A stretch of 64,000 bases of DNA, taken from assembly GCA_022376925.1 (NCBI GenBank), contig JAIOJX010000027.1, forward strand, positions 16,199,471 through 16,263,470. The letters run 5' to 3'. This DNA comes from Tragulus kanchil (lineage: Eukaryota > Chordata > Mammalia > Artiodactyla > Tragulidae). Below are positions 56,138 through 64,000 of this stretch, piece after piece (the stretch's first letter is position 1; each line of letters opens with the position of its first letter). The notes below the pieces were generated by a model. It was not told the DNA's origin. It worked only from the letters and a program-made list of their open reading frames with translations, and searched no databases. Made by a program: the position numbers and the translations under genes.

Positions 56138-56340
56138 CTTCCCCATTGGCTCAGTGTTAAAGAATCCACCTGCCAATGGAGGAAAGCCCGGCTTTGTGTC
56201 CTGGGTCGGGAAGACCCCCTGGAGGGGAAGATGGCTACCCACTCCAGAATCCAGAATCCAGAAAGATCCCACGGACAGGGGACCCTGGTGGGCTACAACC
56301 CGTGGAGCCGCGGAGAGTCAGACACGAGTGAGAGACTTAC
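56138..56340 (+). mobile_element. Bov-tA SINE, full length
   Basis: 'gcttccccattggctcagtg', 'cacctgccaatggaggaaag', 'tgggtcgggaagaccccctg', 'gatggctacccactccagaa', 'gacaggggaccctggtgggc', 'gagagtcagacacgagtgag'. A 7-8 base 'ccagaat' unit is tandemly repeated at 56254-56275. Confidence 0.9.
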
Positions 56341-57312
56341 CATGCCTGCCCGCAAGCTACTTAGTCTGTGGCGCCTTGTTAGACCAGTCCTGGAAAACCA
56401 ATAGAGCAGCCTCCACTCTCTGATGTATGTGGAAGTGCGTGTGCAATTCCAGGAAACCGCTTTAAGGCAGAGGGTGTGCTGGTCCTTCCGCTCTCTGCTG
56501 GCGGAAGGCGGATGCGATGGCAGAAACCCGGCAGCCACCCTAGGCGCGAGGCGGGAGCTGAGTGCAGAGGAAGGTGAACAGTAAACTAGAAGGAGCCTTG
56601 ATTGTCTTGAAGGACCACACGGAGGCTTGTACAGGAGAGAAAGAAACCACCTCGTCCACTCAGCGGTCCTTGGGGTTCCTGTGGCCGCTGAGTCCAACCC
56701 TAACTAATGTGAACTATAAGCACCTTAAGTCCCCACAGTGAGGGAGCGACACACCCAGGAGCTGAAAGGAGGTCAGTACAGCCGGAGGGCAGAGTCAGCT
56801 CCACTCCTCTCCCATTTGACGGACAACTGAGAGCCAGAAATTAATCCACCTGAGCTCAGACTGAGTCACGCGGATGGACTTCCTACGGAAGCTGCCTCGG
56901 CGAGCGGCTGGACCGCGCACGGCCCTGCGCCCTTGGCCTGACAGGTGCCAGCCGCTCACCTCCTCCCGACCGCGCGGACGCAGACGCAGAGAGCACCGTC
57001 CCCTTCGACAGCGGAGAGCCCAAGGCGCAGCCGAAAGTCTCGGCACCGGTTCCTGGCTGTGCAGGGAACTGGGCCTGGGTCTGCCTGACGTCAGAGCCTC
57101 TTCCCTGGCCACGTTCCCGAGTCCAGGGGAATTCCACTCTGCGGGTCCACAGAGTCCACCCAGATGTTTGTGTTTAGCGACTCTCAGAAGGGAAAGGAGA
57201 GTCTGAAGGCTTATTATCCTCAATTTTGTTATTTGTCAATCCAAGTCTGGTGAGTTGTGACAGACAAGGGCAGTCACACTGGCTTTTGTTCTGTGGATTT
57301 CTTCCTTAAAAA
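56341..57312. other. Unique DNA, no gene seen
   Basis: No recognised repeat. Frames of 110-142 codons (56795-57223 minus, 56874-57206 plus) overlap in antisense and have no domains. Confidence 0.45.
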
Positions 57313-57322
57313 TTGTTGTAAT

Positions 57323-57591
57323 GGAGGCTTCCCTGGTGGTCCGGTGGGTAAGGACACCGCCTTGCAGTGCAAGGGGCGCTGGTTCGATCCCTGGCCTGGG
57401 AAGATCCCACGTCCCACGGAGCGGCTGGACCCATGTGTCCAACTACCGAGCTGGAGCTCTGGAGCGCATGCGCCCAGAGCCGGCGCTCTGCGACAACAGA
57501 GGCCACCGCGATGGGAGGCCCACACGGGCCAAAGAACAAAGGTAGATAAATGAAAGCTCAATAGAAGTGGCCAAAAGAAAAATAAAAAAAA
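57323..57591 (+). mobile_element. CHR-type SINE, full length with TSD
   Basis: 'gaggcttccctggtggtccg', 'gttcgatccctggcctggga', 'gagctggagctctggagcgc', 'gccaccgcgatgggaggccc', 'acgggccaaagaacaaaggt', then an A-rich tail. The 9-base direct repeat GTTGTAATG flanks it exactly at 57314-57322 and 57592-57600. Confidence 0.94.
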
Positions 57592-57709
57592 GTTGTAATG
57601 TTATGCATTTAGAGCTGCCCTGTTTCCAGCCTCCTGGGTTTAAGGGGCATATCTTTGGGATGTAGGTGTGTTAGTCGGGCCTCCTCTAGAACCAAGAGGA
57701 CAGATGGAA

Positions 57710-57818
57710 AGATAGGCAGAGAGAAAGAGAATAGGTCGATAGAAGGTAGACGGATGGATGGATAGAGAGAGATGATAGACCAGTAGATAGGTTATCGTAG
57801 ATAGGATAATCGTAGATT
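57710..57818. repeat. (GATA)/(GATG)-type microsatellite, degenerate
   Basis: Imperfect tetramers AGAT/GATA/GGAT ('acggatggatggatagagag', 'agtagataggttatcg', 'tagataggataatcg'), directly abutting the SINE that starts at 57822. Such simple arrays often lie beside a SINE tail. Confidence 0.85.
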
Positions 57819-57821
57819 ATC

Positions 57822-58023
57822 GTTGCTGCTCAGTTGCTCAGTTGTGTCCACCTCTTTTGCGGCCTTGTGGACCGCAGCCCTCCAGGCTCCTCTGTCCCTG
57901 GGATTCTCCAAGCGAGAACACTGGCGTGGGCTGCCTGTTCCTCCTCCAGGGGTCTCCCCACCCAGGAGCTCAACCTGGGTCTCCCGCAGGCGGGTTCCTC
58001 ACTGCCGCGCCACCAGGGGAGCC
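57822..58023 (-). mobile_element. Bov-tA/Bov-A2 SINE, full length
   Basis: Antisense on plus: 'gttgctcagttgtgtccacc', 'ggaccgcagccctccaggct', 'gggattctccaagcgagaac', 'gagctcaacctgggtctccc', 'cgccaccaggggagccc'. Confidence 0.9.
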
Positions 58024-59185
58024 CAGAGAGACAGAGGATAGACGGACGGAGGTGGTGGCAGGAACGAGCTCACGCGTATCATGGAGGCCGAGGAGGCCTG
58101 CAGCCTGACACCTGCACGCTTGAGAACCAGGAAAGCAGCCTTGCCCAGCCGGGGAACTGCCGTGATGTCAGGGTGACCTGCACTGCCCAGGACAAATCAG
58201 TCTGAGCGCGCCAACTCAGGCCAGCCAAGGTCCCGGGTTGGCAGGATCTAGGCCAGCAGCCTGTCCCCCGGAGCCGTCGCTCGCTCGCTCGCGCACAGCC
58301 TGGGTGCCCGGAGGAGGCCCCCCGCGGTGCCAAGACAGACGAAGAGGAAGAGGGACGTCGAGGCCAACGGCATGGGGAGGGCAGGACAGGGAGGGCGAGT
58401 CATGCTGCTGCGGAGAGCGGAGACCCGAACTCTTGTTTGGAAAACTCCATCTTACAAGAGGGAGCAGAGTGTGGGTAGAGGGTCAGCCTATGCCACGCGG
58501 GGGCCCGACCAAGAGCGGGGTGTGGCTGGCTGGGGACGGGGTCCGGGGCAGGCTGGAGACCCTCGAGGAGCTGCGGTGTGGCCCCGGGAGCGGGGCGCGG
58601 GGAGGCCGGCGGGCCGTCTGCAGAGCTCCTGCCCGCCGTCTGCGCTGGGCTCGGCCGCTGACGTGCCCGCCCCGGGTGGGCTGAGGAATCCACGACACCC
58701 GGCTCCTCTTCCCAGAGTCAGCTTCCCATTCCTGCTCCGGGATCAAAGCACGCCCACCCCCAGCCTCGCAGGAGCTCTCTGTTTATTTCCTCTGTTTCCT
58801 GACGACCTGCATTCTCCTCCTCGCGCTGTGTGCCTCTCACCCAACAGCCCCATCGTCCCACTCCCGCTGCGCCGGGCGGAAAAGATGCTGACCCTCCAGC
58901 CCAGATGGTGAGCCCGGGGCGGCTCCTGACTGCCCCCGCTGGTGGGAGCCTGGCCAGGCCCCGGCTCCCCGTCCAACCAGGCCCCGTGGCCGCAGGAGGT
59001 CCCTAAGGACCCTTGGGCGCTGGGGTCTCTTTGTTCTCCAGGCCCCTCCCCATCCCGCCTAGTTGGAGGAGCCCGTCCTGGGCCAGCTGTGCTCTCTTTC
59101 CTCCCTTTTAAAAAAAGTTTTATTTTTTCCTAATTATAAGTGATGCACAAAAAATGTGAATAATACAGAACACTTAAAAATCAAA
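58024..59185. other. GC-rich unique DNA
   Basis: Overlapping plus-strand frames (58238-58684, 58327-58911) with no domains. No repeat or exon recognised. Confidence 0.45.
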
Positions 59186-59186
59186 T

Positions 59187-59322
59187 GGGTTCGATCCCTG
59201 GGTTGAGGGCATGGCAACCCACGCCGGTGTTCCTGCCTGGAGAATTCCATGGACAGAGGAGCCTGGGAGGCGTGCTTGGGGTCGCAAAGAGTCAGATATG
59301 ACGGAAGCAACTTAGCACCCCC
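59187..59322 (+). mobile_element. Bov-tA SINE, 5'-truncated
   Basis: 'gggttcgatccctgggttga', 'ggcaacccacgccggtgttc', 'ctgcctggagaattccatgg', 'gggtcgcaaagagtcagata', 'tgacggaagcaacttagcac'. Confidence 0.9.
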
Positions 59323-60384
59323 AAATTAAAGCAGTATCTCTGAGGAGGCCTCGCCCGAGGAGGAGAATGGTAGCGTTTCCTGTGTACTCTCTTCTTTCTC
59401 TCTCGACGGGTTTGCATCGACGTTGACATGGGAATGTGTTTTCTTACTGATGAGTGGACACGTGCAACTGTATAACACAGATTCATAACAGAAGGGATCC
59501 TGAATATGACGCCATCTGTCTGCTCGAATGCGCTGGCCGCTGTGAAAGCAGTGTTCCTCTCTCGGCCAGCAGGGCATCACGAGACGGCCCGCGAGAAGAG
59601 ACCCAGCAGAGAACGGGTGGTCTGTCGCTCAGGTTCCGCTCCTCCCCGAGACGCCATCTCACTCCGGGCTCTGGGAGGAGCCCGGGAGGCTTCCCAGCGC
59701 GGCCTCAGACCTGCAGCGGGGCGCCCAGGAGGGCTTCAGGGGTTCTCGTCCTCCTCTGGCGAAAGGAAAGCTACGTGTCCTTCAGTCGCTAGAGGACAGG
59801 CGATCCCTCGGGCTTTGTGGTTTGCGTTAGACGTGCCCCGTAGCCTCAAGAGTCTCCAGCATCCAGACCAAGCCTGTTTGGGAGGGGAGCCGCTGTTCTC
59901 TATTCCAGAGTGTGGAAGACAGAGAGCCCTCCTCTCGGGACCCGTTGAGCAGGCCGCAGCTGTCCAGTGTGAAAGTCCCCGCAAGAGTGGGACAGCGAGG
60001 GCAGAGGGGGCGGCCAGAGCGCTGGAGCCGCCAGGAGGGGCCCGTGGACGCCGCTCCAGGCCCGCCGCGGGCTCTCGGCGGGCGGCTGCTCCGTCACCGT
60101 CCTGGCCACGGGCGGGGGAGCTGACGGGAGCTGTGGAGCTCTGAGGGCTTCGGGGTGAGGACGCAGCTGGTCCCTGAGGAGTGCCCTTGGTCTCAGCTCG
60201 AGGGGTCTCTGCGTCCGGAGCCCATCACCATTACTACTGAGACCATATTGTAGCCACTGAAGGCGGGCGGGCCGTGAGCCTGAGGATAAAGAGGATTCTG
60301 AGGTTAAGGGTTCCACGCAGTTGCCCACCCTGAGCAGGACCATCATGGAAACATCTTGGGTCAGGGAGCCCCGTCCAGTTCCCA
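59323..60384. other. Unique DNA, no gene seen
   Basis: Frames 59506-60144 plus and 59900-60385 minus overlap, with no domains. No recognised repeat. Confidence 0.45.
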
Positions 60385-60520
60385 TTGTGTTGTTTACCAG
60401 CTACACGCACCTAGACGAGTCGCTTCCTCTTTGTGAGAATCAGTTTCCTAATTCATACAGCAAAGAGATTGAGCTAGAGCATTCCTGAGGGTTCTGGCTT
60501 AAGAATCCAAGCTATCTTTG
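60385..60520 (+). mobile_element. MIR-family SINE fragment
   Basis: 'ttaccagctacacgcaccta', 'cgcttcctctttgtgagaat', 'cagtttcctaattcatac', then 'gattgagctagagcattcct', 'gagggttctggcttaagaat' resembles the MIR variants that end 'gg.ctagatgatctctgagg'. Diverged. Confidence 0.55.
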
Positions 60521-61067
60521 TGCGAGAACTTGTGGTTCAACTCATGAAATACAACGCCCTGTAGGCAGCTCAGCTCTCAGGCGTTCCTGCGTCTCTTTGA
60601 CTTCCACGGATCAAGACCGTGGAAGGTGAATCGAGACGAGCCGGGCTCATCCTGGTCTTGGGAAACTGTTCTGGTGTTTCACCGTCACCGTGAACCTCTC
60701 TGAGTGTGCACACGCTGTCCCTTGCACCGCTGGTTTATGCTCTCTAGGACTTCACCTGGAACTGGGCCTCAGCCCAAGAGCAGATCCACCCCCGCTCAGG
60801 ACGGCGAGGGGCACGCTGACCCCGTTTGGCGTCCAGGTGTCACGGCCGTCTGTGAAGCCTGGTGGACCCGCGTCGGCATGAGTCCTCCCGTGGTCTCAGG
60901 AGGCGAGCCGCTGTGGCCGCAGGGCGTCAGCGACTCTCACAGCATCTCAGTCCTCCTTTGGGACCAGCGGCCGTCCCGTTGCGTTCAGTCTGGTTTCTTT
61001 CTGGAGAAATCCAGACAGAATCTAGAGGAGAGGAAGAACTTCACTCCCTTTCCAGCCTAAGTACTGG
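60521..61067. other. Unique DNA, no gene seen
   Basis: No recognised repeat or exon. Confidence 0.45.
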
Positions 61068-61224
61068 GCCATTAGACCGAAAAGCAGGTCACTCCTTTGA
61101 ACATCTTCTGGTTTTAATTATTATTTAAAGGAAGAAAAGCCCTTTATACTGTTGTAGTAGAGACCGTGAGAGATCCACCGAATATGTATGCTTTCCCCCT
61201 TTTAAAACGATCACTTATTTATTA

Positions 61225-61318
61225 TTTTACTTTCGGGCCATGCCTCTCAGCGTATGGCATCTTACTTCGCTAACCAGAGGCTGCACCCAGGTCCCGGAAG
61301 TGAAAGCACAGACCGCCA
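61225..61318 (-). mobile_element. CHR-type SINE body fragment
   Basis: Antisense on plus: 'cgggccatgcctctcagcgt', 'atggcatcttacttcgctaa', 'ccagaggctgcacccaggtc' is the complement of the CHR body and B-box region. Interrupted by the next SINE. Confidence 0.65.
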
Positions 61319-61329
61319 GGCAACTCCGG

Positions 61330-61563
61330 CACGTGTTCCGTCGCTCAGCCCTGTCCACCTGTCTGCGACCCCGTGGACTGGAGCCTGCCAGGCTCCTCTG
61401 TCCGCGGAACTCTGACGGCAAGAATGCTGGAGTGGGTTGCCGTTTCCTCCTGCAGAGGACCTTTCCAGTCCTTGGATTGAACCCACATCTCCAGCATCTC
61501 CTGCATTCCAGGTGGATTCTTTACCTCTGAGTGAATCTTACCCTCTTCCACCAGGGAAGCCCC
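61330..61563 (-). mobile_element. Bov-A2/Bov-tA SINE, nearly full length
   Basis: Antisense on plus: 'ctgtctgcgaccccgtggac', 'tggagcctgccaggctcctc', 'gcaagaatgctggagtgggt', 'ttggattgaacccacatctc', 'ttccaccagggaagcccc'. Confidence 0.9.
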
Positions 61564-62324
61564 ACTAGGCAGCTCCAGCACCTGCCCTCTTACGCTCTGA
61601 GGTCATCTCTGGAAGGACTGCCCTGCCAGCCAGCCCGTCTGCAGCCCCCTCTGCATCTGGGTGGTGCCCCATGATGAATTCTCTCCAGGGGAATTGGGAG
61701 AAGGGAAGCACGGCACTTGTAGCTGAAGCGCTCAGGGTAAGGGGTCTTCCTCACCCCGCTCTCCCACCTCCAGCAGTCCCTCTCTGATGGAGGGCCCCCC
61801 CCGCCCTCCGGGACCCTGGCAGAGGCTGCAGACCCACCAGGTTCCTGAGAAAGAAAAACAGACTGTCTCCAAAGAGGAGGGAAAAACAAAAACCCCTGTG
61901 TCGTTCCTGCTGGAGGAAGTTTAGCCTCAGCGTGCTGCGTAAGAGAACACGCTCCTTTTCCAGGAGCGTCTAGGTGCAGGGGCCGGGCTCCCAGCTCAAC
62001 CCTGTCTTCCTCTTTATTAACAACAGCGGCTTCATCTCTGTCGAAAAAAGAGAGTTGCAGCTTCACTCCCTCTAAAGAGAAAAGAACCCATATTTCAAAA
62101 CACTCAGGCTGATTTCTCTTTCCAAAGGCAACTTCAGAAACTGTCCAGCCCTCCATCTCAGAAGGGAGCCATTAGACCGAAAAGCAGGTCACTCCTTTGA
62201 ACATCTTCTGGTTTTAATTATTATTTAAAGGAAGAAAAGCCCTTTATACTGTTGTAGTAGAGACCGTGAGAGATCCACCGAATATGTATGCTTTCCCCCT
62301 TTTAAAACGATCACTTATTTATTA

Positions 62325-62418
62325 TTTTACTTTCGGGCCATGCCTCTCAGCGTATGGCATCTTACTTCGCTAACCAGAGGCTGCACCCAGGTCCCGGAAG
62401 TGAAAGCACAGACCGCCA
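62325..62418 (-). mobile_element. CHR-type SINE body fragment, pair 16 copy
   Basis: Duplicate of 61225-61318. Confidence 0.65.
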
Positions 62419-62429
62419 GGCAACTCCGG

Positions 62430-62663
62430 CACGTGTTCCGTCGCTCAGCCCTGTCCACCTGTCTGCGACCCCGTGGACTGGAGCCTGCCAGGCTCCTCTG
62501 TCCGCGGAACTCTGACGGCAAGAATGCTGGAGTGGGTTGCCGTTTCCTCCTGCAGAGGACCTTTCCAGTCCTTGGATTGAACCCACATCTCCAGCATCTC
62601 CTGCATTCCAGGTGGATTCTTTACCTCTGAGTGAATCTTACCCTCTTCCACCAGGGAAGCCCC
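62430..62663 (-). mobile_element. Bov-A2/Bov-tA SINE, pair 16 copy
   Basis: Duplicate of 61330-61563. Confidence 0.9.
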
Positions 62664-63267
62664 ACTAGGCAGCTCCAGCACCTGCCCTCTTACGCTCTGA
62701 GGTCATCTCTGGAAGGACTGCCCTGCCAGCCAGCCCGTCTGCAGCCCCCTCTGCATCTGGGTGGTGCCCCATGATGAATTCTCCCAGGGAATTGGGAGAA
62801 GGGAAGCACGGCACTTGTAGCTGAAGCGCTCAGGGTAAGGGGTCTTCCTCACCCCGCTCTCCCACCTCCAGCAGTCCCTCTCTGATGGAGGGCCCCCCCC
62901 GCCCTCCGGGACCCTGGCAGAGGCTGCAGACCCACCAGGTTCCTGAGAAAGAAAAACAGACTGTCTCCAAAGAGGAGGGAAAAACAAAAACCCCTGTGTC
63001 GTTCCTGCTGGAGGAAGTTTAGCCTCAGCGTGCTGCGTAAGAGAACACGCTCCTTTTCCAGGAGCGTCTAGGTGCAGGGGCCGGGCTCCCAGCTCAACCC
63101 TGTCTTCCTCTTTATTAACAACAGCGGCTTCATCTCTGTCGAAAAAAGAGAGTTGCAGCTTCACTCCCTCTAAAGAGAAAAGAACCCATATTTCAAAACA
63201 CTCAGGCTGATTTCTCTTTCCAAAGGCAACTTCAGAAACTGTCCAGCCCTCCATCTCAGAAGGGAGC

Positions 63268-64000
63268 CATTTGAAGTCGCCCCCTCCGTGAGCCTACCTG
63301 CTGACTCCTCAGGAAAATAGGATGTTGACATGACTCTTTAGAATACAAAGGCTTTGCCGTGTTTGGGTACAACCCTAGGACTATCTTGCACCCACACATG
63401 ATTAAAAATTTAGATGGCGAACTTTGAAACAATCAAACGCGTTAGATGCTTCTTAATGAGCCGCTCTCAGAGCGAAAGCGCTGCAAACTTCAGAAAAGTG
63501 CTTCTGTGGAAATTCCGTCATCTTTGATCCGGTAGAGTCACGGCGGGGTGGTTGTATTTCAAGTTTATTTTTTGGTCTAGTGGTCCTCCCAAAATATTGG
63601 GAGATATCTTTCTTAGCAAGATGTAGGAGGAAACAATGGTGCCGTCGCTTTCATTTATCTGCAATTTGACAGGAGTGCAGTCTGTTAAGTTGAAAAGAGG
63701 CAGAGACTGTCTGAAGCCCTGAGGCACTGGTGGGGACTGCCTCCCTCCTGTGCCAGTGGGAGCTGGCGACATTTTGAACCTGCTCACCATTAAGCGCCTT
63801 CCCGAGTGGTGGAAAAGCCTTTAAAGGGAAAGCCGATGCATTTATGATGTAAATTTGTTATTTTGACGGTCTTTGAAATCTGTCATATTCACAGCCAATT
63901 TAATGCCTCGTACTAAAAAAAAGTCCCTTTTCTTTTAAAAGACTTTTAAGATTTTCAAAGCCATGTTCATGTAGCAAACTATTGTTATACCTAATACATC
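63268..64000. other. Repeat-free AT-rich DNA, candidate conserved noncoding
   Basis: No SINE, LINE or simple repeat can be seen over 0.7 kb, unlike the rest of the window. It has AT-rich words, low CpG and little low-complexity sequence. A minus-strand frame of 90 codons (63518-63790) is open but not recognisable. This could be a conserved noncoding element or simply unique intergenic DNA. Confidence 0.3.

Larger units (their letters stand above)
61068..63267. repeat. Direct duplication pair 16 (offset 1100 bp)
   Basis: Bases 61068-62167 recur as 62168-63267, with GCCATT shared at both boundaries. One difference cluster lies near 61681/62781 ('ctctccaggggaattg' versus 'ctcccagggaattg'). The contents are two antisense SINE segments and unique DNA (61564-62167), which includes an open minus-strand frame of about 185 codons without domains. 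Confidence 0.96.

Noticed and set aside
378..63267. CRISPR-like or satellite-type array reading of the repeated units
   Set aside because: Units are about 1.1 kb, occur only twice each and are unrelated between pairs. There is no short repeat-spacer pattern.
1..64000. A new gene system (defence, biosynthetic or operon-like cluster)
   Set aside because: The repeats identify a ruminant nuclear genome. No gene cluster, catalytic motif or co-directional gene array is present on either strand.

Overview
This window is mammalian nuclear DNA from a ruminant. The evidence is the repeat content. Bov-tA/Bov-A2 SINEs, CHR-type tRNA-derived SINEs of cetaceans, hippos and ruminants, a BovB LINE 3' end and artiodactyl L1 3' ends occur on both strands, with older mammalian MIR and L2 fragments between them. 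There is no bacterial gene organisation. No protein-coding gene, rRNA, functional tRNA or CRISPR array could be supported. The long open frames are by-products of high GC content or of low-complexity DNA, and none shows recognisable domains with splice sites.

The dominant feature is sixteen separate direct tandem duplications, each with an offset of about 1.09-1.18 kb, spread over the whole window: 378-2592, 2163-4407, 9623-11893, 11632-13836, 14221-16418, 16047-18262, 19154-21501, 22154-24499, 25057-27270, 29947-32174, 32639-34888, 36786-38950, 44681-46868, 47894-50111, 53728-55976 and 61068-63267. The duplicated contents are unrelated to each other. The two copies in a pair are nearly identical, and differences, mostly small indels in homopolymers or short repeats, concentrate next to the central junction. 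The constant length, unrelated content and error-rich junctions fit unmerged contig or gap-patch overlaps in a long-read assembly much better than biology. Removing one copy of each leaves roughly 46 kb of unique sequence.

Layout. 1-9.5 kb: AT-rich unique DNA with SINEs, a GC-rich stretch with a DNA-transposon remnant, then about 0.8 kb of (TA)/(CA) repeat. 9.6-18.3 kb: four duplication pairs carrying a MIR, stacked SINEs and GC-rich unique DNA. 18.3-25 kb: a polypurine tract running into a G-quadruplex/GC-box cluster, SINEs, and an L1 3' fragment. 25-32 kb: CHR SINEs with target-site duplications, BovB, L1 and L2 ends. 32-39 kb: GC-rich spacers, ending in a promoter-like segment (GC box plus CCAAT box, about 38.95-39.18 kb). 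39-53 kb: L1 fragments, one interrupted by a SINE with a 16-bp target-site duplication, and unique DNA. 53-64 kb: a CpG island, MIR, SINEs, and a final 0.7 kb of repeat-free DNA that resembles conserved noncoding sequence.

Many SINEs look enriched for G/C-gaining changes, which would fit a high-recombination, GC-rich region such as a subtelomere or pseudoautosomal region. That is an inference. Repeat family names and boundaries come from recall of consensus sequences and are approximate.
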